Assembly (NCBI GenBank): GCA_965112735.1
Contig: OZ218961.1
Span: 124,001-188,000 of the forward strand
Source of the DNA: Phaeosaccion multiseriatum
Lineage: Eukaryota; Ochrophyta, other classes
Length of the DNA: 64,000 nt
Direction: 5' to 3'
Part shown: in pieces, positions 48,507-58,493 of the stretch
How the letters are laid out: the number at the start of each line of letters is the position of its first letter
Numbering within the stretch: the first letter of the stretch is position 1
The notes under the pieces: model-generated
The model's input: only the letters and a program-made list of their open reading frames with translations
Databases searched by the model: none
Told to the model about the DNA's origin: nothing
Program-made: the position numbers and the translations under genes

Positions 48507-51253
48507 TATGTATGCTTAGGTCGAGATACGTACGCTTGAGTTTGACTCATTCTAAGCAGCAAGTCCATGGGTTTGTATGCAAAGACAATGGGCATGAGTA
48601 GGTCAATGCAGGTACAATGGACATGAGTAAGTCAATAAGGTAAGATAATGTTACGTACCTCCCCCAGGGGGACCTCCAAGTGCTCCTCTGCGGTGAGCTT
48701 TCCCTGCTCGTCTCTCAACACCTTGAACAGGGAAGACGTCTTCTGCACCGGCACTCGCACCGCCTTGAGGGGGGAGGAGGAGGAGGAGGAGGAGGAGGAG
48801 GAGGGAAAGAGAAGGAGGGCAGTGAGATACACTCAATGGGATGGACCAGAGGGACAAAGTGACCCCAAGGGAAGGGACAGAGGCTGGCCTTGAATGGACC
48901 CTCCTTGCATCCCTCTCTCTGTTCTGTAGCTCATCGAGCCATCAGCTCATCGAGCCATCAGCTCATCGAGCCATCAGCTCATCGAGCCATCAGCTCATTG
49001 AGCCATCAGCTCATCGAGCCATCAGCTCATCGAGCCATCAGCTCATCGAGCCATCAGCTCATCGAGCCATCAGCTCATCGAGCCATCAGCTCATCGAGCC
49101 ATCAGCTCATCGAGCCATCAGCTCATCGAGCCATCAGCTCATCGAGCCATCAGCTCATCGAGCCATCAGCTCATCGAGCCATCAGCTCATCGAGCCATCA
49201 GCTCATCGAGCCATCGCAGCCACCGCAGCCACCACCTCGGATCCTTGTCTTGCTCTGCGCTCTCCCCTCCGTAGCCCATCTCCTCTCCCCACACTTGTCT
49301 CCTCTCTCCCTCCCTCCCTCCCTCCTCCCCTCTCACCTTCCCCTGTGCCTCCATGTCCTCAAGAGTAACACTCTCATCGGCCCAATCCACGCCATGCTCC
49401 GCCAGCACGAAGGTGTGCCCGATGAAACTCTTGATGCTTCCCGAGGTGCCCTCCACAGAGGCAAGGATGGGGCCCGAATGCACGGTGCCGGCGTTGTACC
49501 AAAACACGCCCACGCCAGGGGGGGAGGTCAGGCTGAGGGAGAGAGGGAGGGAGGGAGAGAGGGAGAGAGGGAGAGGGGGTGAAAGCCCGCCTTATACTGC
49601 ATCATTCAAACATACATGCATGTGTGTAGGCATACACACACACACACACACACACACCCACGTACCTGTTTCTGAATCTGATTTCCACCTGCGTGCCCGG
49701 TGCGGCTGGTTTGTCGTCGTCCGCCGGTCTTCCCTTCCCTCCTGCCCCATCCCAGCGGATACGGAGCGCAGCTACCACTTTGCTCCCTGAGGGGGCAGGG
49801 CATTCTGTGGGAGCAGCAGATGGATGGCAATGGATGGCAGTGGATGGCAGTGGATGGGGGGGGGGGTGGAGGCTTAGACTTGCCTCCCCATATGCCCGTC
49901 TCGTCTCAGTCTTAACGGAGGAGAACTCAAAGGGGGTTCTGGGAGGAGAGAGAAAGGAAAGGCAAAACCCACCCACTCCCTCCCTCTCTTTCTCCCTCCC
50001 TCTCTCCCTCCCTCCCTCTTCCTCCTTCACTCACCCCCTCCCTCACTCCCTCACTCCCTCACTCCCTCACTCACTCACCGCTGTACCGCGAGAGGCCGAT
50101 GTCGTTGACGCTCTTGCCGACGTCAAGGTTGGTCACGAGCACGGCCTGCCTGGGCTCTGCCACAAGCGTCACATTGCCCGCCGTGAAGGTGGTGGGACTA
50201 CTTCCTGCGCTGATGCTCGTGCTGCTCCCTTCAGTGCTGATCCCTTCAGTGCTGCTCCCTTCAGTGCTGATCCCTTCAGTGCTACTGCCTGCCGTGCTGG
50301 GGGTCTGGCAGTACAGGAGAACCGTGGCCACGTGCTGTCCCTCCTTGAAGCCCTCGCCTGTTGATGATGGTGGTACGGCAGTTGGTGGTACAGCCAGCAC
50401 AAGAAGCAACAAGTCAGGCTAGAGGCCAGGGGTGCATGCCGTATCACCAACGGCCGTGCTTCTTGTTGCTTGCTCAAGGCCCAGCAACTCCGAATGGGAG
50501 GCAGGGAGGACGTGTGGAGGCAGGTTTGTTTTGTCTGTCTGTCTGTTGTCTGTCTGTCTGTCTGGATTGATTCAAGACTTTGCCCTAGACAACACACGCT
50601 GCCCTTACGCTGCCCTTACGCTGCCCTTACGTTGCCCTTACGCCGCCCTTACGTTGCCCTTCCGCTGCCCTAGACTGACCTTACTGACTGGCAGTTGTCC
50701 CCTCCCCCTCCCCTCCCCTCCCCTTCCCCTCCCCCTCCCCCTCCCCTCCCTCTCCCCCTCCCCCCTCCCCTTCCCCTCCCCTCACCTCCCCTCCCCTCCC
50801 CTCCCCTCCCCCTCCCCTCCCCCTCCCCTCCCTCTCCCCCTCCCCCCTCCCCCCTCCCCCCTCCCCCTCCCCCCCCTACCCACCGTTGCAGGGCCCCTCG
50901 CAGTGCGGCATGTACTCTTGCTCCGTGCCCCCCTCAAAGCGCATCACGTCAAAGGCGCTTCCCTTCGTTGCCCGGAGAGCCTTGGGCAGCCCACCCACCG
51001 TCCTGTGGAGGTTACAAACAAGGATGACGGTTACAGCGGTTACGGTTTGGAGGTTACAAACAAGGATGGGGGGGGAGGGTGAGAGAGACGCAGGAGAGAA
51101 AAAAGACAGACAGAGGAGAGCGACAGAGAGAGGAGAGAGAGAGGGAGGGAGAGAAAAGATAGAGAAGAGCCAAGAACAGACACGGGCCAGAGAGAGACAG
51201 CACCAGAGCCAGAACCAGAGACAGACAGACAGACAGACAGTCACAACAGAGCC

Positions 51254-51293
<40 letters not shown>

Positions 51294-51361
51294 CCACAGA
51301 GACAGAGAGAGAGGGAGAGAGACAGAGACAGAGACAGAGACAGAGAGAGACAGAGAGAGAC

Positions 51362-51412
<51 letters not shown>

Positions 51413-53922
51413 AAGAGAGAGAGAAAGAAAGAGAGAGAGAGAGTCCGCCTGACTTGCGACTCACTTGGCCAAGTCCACACTGCGCAGATATAGCGCCACG
51501 AGCGGGTCCTCCTTGTCCCCCCCGATGGAGGCAAGGTCCGGGACTACTCGCGCCACCGACCCTGACAGCAAAGGGTCTGGAGAGGTGGCGTAGCCGACGG
51601 TGGCGGCGGCAGAGAGCATCGCAGCACACTCCTCCTCGCTGGCGAAGGCGTCCACACGTGCCACCTGGGAGGTGGGGAGGGGGATGGCAGTGAATGGATG
51701 AGGGATGGATGGCAGTCGATGGGCGGGGGATGAGAGACGCATGGCGGTGGGGCGATGCGGCAGCAGCAGCAGTTGGTGATACAGCAGTGGGTGATACTCC
51801 AGTGGAAGAGCAGTTGGTGATAGAGCCGCAGGAGCAGTAAGGCGTAACGCCAAGGCGACGCCAATGCAACCCCCGCAACACCCTTACATAACCCCTTACG
51901 TAAGTAACCCTTACGTACCGTGGCGAAGGGCTCGTCCACCAACACATCTGCCTGGCGCTTCTTGCCGGGCCCGAACATGACTGTCTTACTTGGCTCAGAC
52001 ACCTCAAACAGGGACGGCTGCGTGCATTGGTAGTGCCGCACCTGGGGGCATGGGACGGAGGGAGGGAGGGAGGAGGGAAGGAGGTTGAGGTTGGGATCAG
52101 TTAGGGATGGGGGGGAGGGAGGGAGTAAGGGAGGGAGAGAGGGGTGAGGGCGGGGAGGGAGGAGGGAGGGAGGAAGGAAAGAGGGAGGGAGGAAGGAAAG
52201 AGGGAGGGAGGGAGGGAGGGAGGGAGGGAGGGAGGGAGGGAGGAATGAATGAAGGAAGGGAGGGCGGGAGGGAGGGAGGAAGGAGGGAAAGAGGGAGGGA
52301 GGGGAGGAGAGTGCCTCACCCTCGCAGCGGCGGCCTCGAGCAAGCCCCCGGCGATGTTGAGCTCCGCCGTGCTGTTGGCGTACACCTTAGACACCTCCGC
52401 AGTCACACAGGCAGAGGAGGAGGGGGAGGGGGAGGGGGAGGCAGAGCCGTCGTCCGGGTTGGAGCATGACTCCGCACACAGGGCTGCGGGAGGGGGAGGG
52501 GGGGAGGGAGGGAGGAGAGGGGTGAGATATCGGGGAGGGATGCCAGCAGAAGAGAACATGGAATGACTCCCAGCACCCACGGAATGACTCGCACGCACCT
52601 TCAGCGTTGTGCATGTGCTCCCTTGTCTTTGTCTTTGCGTTGGTTGTAACCGCCACAAGCTCTCCTGCCGAGTTGCGGGAGATCTCCACATGGTCGTTGT
52701 ACTTCGTCATCGTGAACTTCGCCATCTGTGAGTGGAGTATGTGTATACAGAGAGACGGGGAAGAGAGATGGGGGCAGGTGGGGGAGAGGTGAAGGGGGAG
52801 GGACAGAGGGAGGAGGAGGGAGTGAGGGGGGAGGAGAGGGTGAGGGTGGGGCGGGGGCGAAGGAGAGAGGGAGAGGGGGAGGGAGAAAGAGAGAGGGAAG
52901 AAGGTGAGGGATACTAGAGGCATATGGGAGCGGGAGAGAGGTCGGGCAGCGAAGGGGGAGGAGAGAAATCGCAGACAGAGTAGGGAGGGGAGGCAAGAGG
53001 GGATGGAGGGACCGGAGAGGGAATCACTGGCTCCCCCCTACCTCTCTCCCTCCCCCCTTCTCCAGCCCCTCTTCTCTCTCGCCCCCCATATGCCTATCCC
53101 TCCTCTCTACTCACGTCGATGGGATCTGCGGTGTCAGGACTGAACACGAAGTCCGACGGGTTGCCGTGCTTGTTCCAGTCAAGCACCAGGAAGCTGTGGC
53201 CGGTATACGAGTCGATGGCCATTTGGCTCATGGACTGGGGTTGGTGTGGGGCAAAGAGAGAGAGGAGGGGGGTGGGGGGGGGTGAGAATCTGGCTCATGG
53301 ATTGGGATGGGGTGGGACAAAGAGAGAGAGAGAGGGAGGGGGGGAGGGGGGCGAAGGAGCGGGGGAGCCACAACAACGGAATATGCCGTGAAGAAGAAGA
53401 GGAGAGAAAGAGAGACTAGATATATACACACACAGAGAGAGAGGAGGTGGGGGGGGGGGGGGGGGGGGGGGGGTAGAGAGAGAGATGTGGATAGAGACTG
53501 CAGCGGCGTGTGGCGGCCTCTCTGAGCGTAAGGTGGAAGAGAGAAATGGTCGACGCAGGGGCGTTAAGTGGGAAGAGACACTGATGGCTATGCATCCAGC
53601 CAGCTGCGGCAAAGAGGCTAAGGACCAGACAACAATAGCCCGCGGTTGTTGAGTGTATCATCGCTGAGCAAGTTATAAACGAACTAACCTTGATGGGCTT
53701 GGCGGCCTGAGGCACCAAGCCGCCACTCATATCAATCCACGACAGAGACAGCGAAATGTCCGACTTGTTCTTGACAAGGAGCTTCACGCCCGTCGCGCTC
53801 CTCTTGGTGCGTTTCACAGCCTCGCAGCCACGCTCTCCCCCGAGCAGCAGCGTCAGCAGCAGCAGCAGCACCGGAAGGGAAAAGAGCCAGCCCATCCCCG
53901 GGCGCACGCTTCGGGCCCACAT
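44329..53922 (-). CDS. Secreted tandem VHL-beta-like / prolyl 4-hydroxylase protein
   Basis: Nineteen exons (minus), all phases fitting: 53922-53689, 53234-53115, 52725-52599, 52483-52320, 52041-51919, 51664-51465, 51002-50884, 50357-50079, 49804-49666, 49532-49337, 48763-48659, 48467-48398, 48075-47972, 47187-47014, 46818-46688, 46077-45934, 45675-45579, 45247-45080, 44724-44329; 1029 residues. The start has a signal peptide ([19 protein letters not shown]). Two VHL-beta-like domains follow the pattern V-x-N-x-S...L-W...S-Y-x-G-H-x-F-L: residues about 29-105 ([22 protein letters not shown]) and 487-560 ([20 protein letters not shown]). Each pairs with a 2OG-Fe(II) prolyl 4-hydroxylase-type domain. 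The second (about 720-910) is intact: H823-C-D825, H891 in RHSGCP and K901 in GVKW. The first has H356-C-E358 and Y454 in SRYSGECP instead, so it is probably catalytically dead. Likely acts in the ER/secretory pathway. Confidence 0.92.
44951..45080 (+). repeat. CA microsatellite downstream of a P4H exon
   Basis: The donor after 45080 reads GTGTGTGTGTG on the coding strand. The 5' splice site is thus embedded in a GT dinucleotide array. Confidence 0.9.
45310..45382 (+). repeat. 11-bp repeat AACACGTAAGC
   Basis: Seven tandem copies in a VHL/P4H-gene intron. On the plus strand each unit spells GTAAGC, a donor-like word; on the coding strand it reads GCTTACGTGTT. Confidence 0.85.
46330..46632 (+). 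repeat. CA/CACACG microsatellite block
   Basis: About 300 bases of CACACG repeats inside the VHL/P4H intron between the exons at 46688 and 46077. Confidence 0.9.
47288..47858 (+). repeat. 25-bp satellite array, ~23 copies
   Basis: About 570 bases of a very homogeneous 25-base unit containing GCAGTGAAGGTATACGATAA followed by CTAAT (or CCAAT in some copies), in the VHL/P4H intron between the exons at 47972 and 47187. The near-identity of copies points to recent expansion or ongoing homogenisation. There are no unique spacers, so it is not a CRISPR array. Confidence 0.93.
48929..49216 (+). repeat. 16-bp satellite AGCTCATCGAGCCATC, ~18 copies
   Basis: Eighteen almost identical 16-base copies with one substitution (CATTGAG). 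It lies in the VHL/P4H intron between the exons at 49337 and 48763. Because 16 is not a multiple of three it is open in all plus frames, which explains long [18 protein letters not shown] open frames. Confidence 0.93.
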
Positions 53923-54320
53923 CCTCGTCGCGCCGTATCTCGCCAACGTGGTCGATAGACAGAGAGAAAGCAGCCTCTCCTCTCCTCCCTCCTGTATCCT
54001 CTATGTCCCGGCCGCCCGCTCCTGCTTTCCTTCTTTGTTCTCTCGGACTGTGCACGAATTAAACGAATTTGGAGGAAGCAACGTGTGCGGCCCGGGGGAC
54101 TTGGCGTACCTTGACAATGTGGTGCTCCGCGCTCCGGGCGGCTTTCCCCTCTGTGATAAAATAGCATCTTCTGGAGCTCTCGTGTGTAAGTAGGGGGGAA
54201 CAGACCAGCGTGCAAGTAGCAGAAGCAGCAGTAGGAGCATCCCGAGTTGGAGGGAGGAGATAAGGGGGGATAGTTGGGGGCTCGGGCCTGCCGCCGTTTC
54301 TCGGGCAAGACAGTCGAGCC
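53923..54320. promoter_or_regulatory. Divergent promoter region between the VHL/P4H and TPR-DNAJC8 genes
   Basis: 398 bases between opposed ATGs. No core promoter element is evident and no gene is present. Confidence 0.5.
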
Positions 54321-54666
54321 ATGTCTGAGAGCACCGCAGAGGAGGTGACGGCTAAGGCCAGTCCTGCTGATGTGGAAGGTGAGCATGCCGAGCATCCTGC
54401 CGAGCCAGCCGCCGCCGCTGTTGCTGCTGAACAGGCAGAAGAAGAGGAGGAGGAAGAGGGGGAGGAGGACTGGAAAGTGCAAGCAGAGGAGTTCAAGACG
54501 AGTGGCAACGACGCCTTCAAAGAGGGCCAGTGGGCACAGGCGGTGGAGTGGTACAGCAAGGCCATAGAGATGGACCCGGAGAACCGCGTGTACTTCAGCA
54601 ACCGCTCGGCGGCCTATCTCAAGATGGGAGGCGCCAAGAGTAAGGCCCTCAAAGACGCGGAAGCGT

Positions 54667-54726
<60 letters not shown>

Positions 54727-57700
54727 CTCTGCTTGTGTGGGCAGGGCAGTAGTAGCGGACTCGCCTCTCCTGCTACGTGTGTGGGGGACAGTTTTTTCTC
54801 CCTGAATTGAACTCCTTCCACCTGGGGTCTCTCACTCACCTACACGCACCCCCCTCCCCAACAGATGCATGGCTCTGGCACCCACCTGGCCCAAGAGCCA
54901 CTCCCGCCTCGGCGCCGCTCAGCACGCGCTGGGCCGCTTCGACGCTGCCGTGCAGACGTGCAAGGACGGCCTCAAGCTAGACCCGGACAACACAGGTAGA
55001 GAGAGGGAGAGGGAGAGATGTGGATAGAGGGAGAGAAAGGGTACAGGAGAACAAAAAAAAGGGATGGAGGAGAGAGGGGGGGAGATATGGATAGGGGGAG
55101 GTGCTGAAACTCGAATGTGACTCTGTGCTTACCCTCACCTTCACGCCTCACGGCTGTCCTGACACCTCAGTCTCTGCTGCTCTCCTCTCTGTGGCTCTGC
55201 TGCTCTCCTCTCTGTCCTGCCTTCTTTTCCAACCCCCCTTCTTGTCTCCTCCTATCCATCTGCCTTGTGCCCCCTTATCCTCTATCCTCTACCTCCTATC
55301 CATCTGCTCTTTGCCCTCTGTATTTCCTCTTGGTATCCTCTATCATCTACCTCCTTCCTATCCACCTTCTCTCCTCCTATCCATCTTCTCTCAGGGCTGC
55401 AACAAGCACTAGAGGCCGCCAAGGAGGGGCAGGAGGGGGAGAGGAGAGCGAGATGGGCGAAGGCAGCCAGAGACAGGGAGGAGGAGGAGAGGGAGAAAGG
55501 TGAGCAGCGGGGAGAGAGAGGGGGGGGGGGGGGCGAGAAGGAGAAGCGAAGAGGAGTGGAGAGGGGGAGACGGGGAAGAGAGAGACGTGAGCTGAGGAGA
55601 GAGACAGGGGGGGGGGGAGGAGGAGAGGGAACGAGAGGAACGGAGAGACCACCAATGGCTGTACCACCAACTGCCCAACTGCGGCGGTTGCGCAGGAGAG
55701 GGGCGCCGTGCACAGACCGTTTCTCTGATTCTCAAGTACCATGACCCGTGTGTGTGTGCGTGCGTGTGTATGTGCGTGTGTGTGTATGTGTGGATGTGTG
55801 CGGGCGCGTGCGTGTGTGTGCATGTGTGCGCGTGTGTGTGTGTTGTGTGTTGTGTGTGCATACATGTGTCCGCATATGCGTGTGTGTTTGTGTGTGCTGC
55901 TTTGGCCAACAGAGCGGCGAGCCAAAGCCGCGGCTGATGCCAAGGTCGAGGCGGAGAGGGTCGCCAAAGAAGAAGCACTCAAAGTCGACCCTCTGAGCAG
56001 CTTCTTCACTGACATAAGCGGGGACGTGCAGAAGGCCACCGAGCAGGTGGGTGGAGGCATACGGGGGGATGGCAGTGGAAGGGTGGGTGGAGGTAAACGG
56101 GAGGGGCAGCAGTGGATGGATGGAGGCATACTGGCGGATGGCAAGGGATGAATGGATGAATGGATGGACGCATAGGCCGTGCACATGCTGCCATCTCTGC
56201 TGGCCTCTGCCCATATGCCTCCCCCTCTCGCCAGTACCAGAATGAAGCCTCTCTGCCTCGCCCCCCTCAGCTCTAGGCGGGGTTAAGGCCCCTAATCTAA
56301 CCGTCCTCCCTCCCTCCCTCCCTCCCTCCTCCCTGCCTCCCTCTCCTCATCCCTCTCCCACCCTCCAATGCAGGTGCTGACGGAGCAGAAGGCCGCGACG
56401 GAGAAGTACGCATCCCAATCGCTCGGCACCTCTTCGGCCCAAATGGACCGGCTGCTCTCCGCCAATTACAAGGTAGCATCTTATGGCAGTGGATGGGATG
56501 GTAGAGGCATATAGGCAGTAGATGGCAGTGGATGGCAGAGGGTAGAGACCAATGCACTGTATGTGACAGGTGCTAGGAAATCCTTTGTGTATCATGTACC
56601 ATCCATTGCCATCCACTGCCACAGCCCCTTCCTGGCCCTGCCACCCCTCCCATCCACTGCCACAAACTTACGCCCTCCCCACCCCCTGCCATCCGCTGCC
56701 ATCCCCTGCCATCAACACCCCCCCCAAGTGGAAGAACCTGAACCCGTTCCTCGTGCTTCAGCTCGACACGGACGCGTCCACAGAGGACATCAAGCAGCGC
56801 TACCGCAAGGTACCTTTCTTTACAATATCCCTCCTCCCTTCCTTCCTTCCTTTCTTTCTTTCTTTCTTTACAGTATCCTTCCTTCCTTCCTTAACGGGCC
56901 GTGTTCTGTGCTCACCGTTGAGTGCGTTAACGCCGTATTTTTACAAAAAATCCTTCCTTCCTTCCTTAACTAGCGTTCTCCATCCCATCGATTGCCATCC
57001 CATCTCATCTACTGCCATCCCACCTCATCCCAAGGTAACTTCCCTCCTCCCTCCCTTAATCCCTTCCACTGCCATCCCACGTCGTCTTTCCTCATCCACT
57101 GCCATCCGCAGCTGTCTGCACTTGTGCACCCGGACAAGCAGCTTGACGAACCGAGGGCCCGGGATGCCTTCGAGGAGGTCAAAAAGGCCTACCAGGTGAG
57201 GCAATACTTATGCTTATGTAGTCCAATCTGTATGCTTATGTAGGGCTGCGCAGTGCAATACGTATGCTTTTGTAAGCTTAGAAGGGTTAGAAGTGTCATG
57301 TAGGAGTGAGGTATATGCCCCTCTCTTACGCCCCCACCACCTACCTCTCTCTCCCTCTCCAACCCTCTGCATGGCATGCCTCTTATCTCTTCTCTCTTTG
57401 TGTGTGTCTTTCCCTCTCTCTCTTCTCTCCTCTCACTCTTCTCCCTCTCTTCTCTGTGTGTGTGTCTCTCTCTCTCTTTTCTCTCTCTCTCTCCTCTCAC
57501 TCTTCTCTCTCTCTCTTTCTGCAAGGCGCTGATGGACGAGAACAGGCGCAAGACTCTGGCGGCGATCATCGCAGCGGTGCGTGCCCGAGTCAAGAAGGAG
57601 AGGCGTGTGCTGCTGGAGAAGGGCATGCAGGCTCAGGCACTGCTAGAGAGGAGCGGATCGGAGGAGGCGCACACCAATAAGGCGCTCATGAAGGAGGTGG

Positions 57701-58460
57701 GTAGAGGTATATGGGTAGAGGCATACGGGTAGAGGCATATGGGTAGAGGCATATGGGTAGAGGCATATGGGTAGAGGCATATGGGTAGAGGCATACGGGT
57801 AGAGGCATACGGGTAGAGGCATACAGGTGGAGGCATACGGGTAGAGGCATACGGGTAGAGGCATACGGGGTAGAGGCATACGGGTAGAGGCATACGGGTA
57901 GAGGCATACGGGTAGAGGCATACGGGTAGAGGCATACGGGTAGAGGCATACGGGTAGAGGTATACGGGTAGAGGCATACAGGTCGAGGCATACAGGTAGA
58001 GGTATACGGGTAGAGGTATACGGGTAGAGACATACGGGTAGAGACAGGCGGGTAGAGGCATACGGGTAGAGACATACGGGTAGAGGCATACGGGTAGAGG
58101 CATACGGGTAGAGACATACGGGTAGAGGCATACGGGTAGAGGCATACAGGTAGAGGCATACGGGTAGAGGCATACAGGTAGAGGTATACGGGTAGAGGCA
58201 TACGGGTAGAGGCATATGGGTAGAGGCATACGGGTAGAGGCATACGGGTAGAGGCATATGGGTAGAGATAGCTCGGAGGGGGCGCACACCAACAAGGCAC
58301 TCATGATGGAGTTAGGGATGGTAGCGGATGGAGTTAGGGATGGTAGTGTAGTGGATGGGGTGGGGCCGTGCATACATACACACGGAACACACACATGCTC
58401 ACACTCACCTACATCGACAAGGAAGAGAGATGGGTAGAGGCACACAGAGAGAGAGAGACA

Positions 58461-58493
<33 letters not shown>

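Noticed and set aside
48841-49582. Plus-strand frames encoding [14 protein letters not shown] repeats
   Set aside because: Generated by the 16-bp satellite in an intron of the minus-strand VHL/P4H gene; no domain, no coding evidence.
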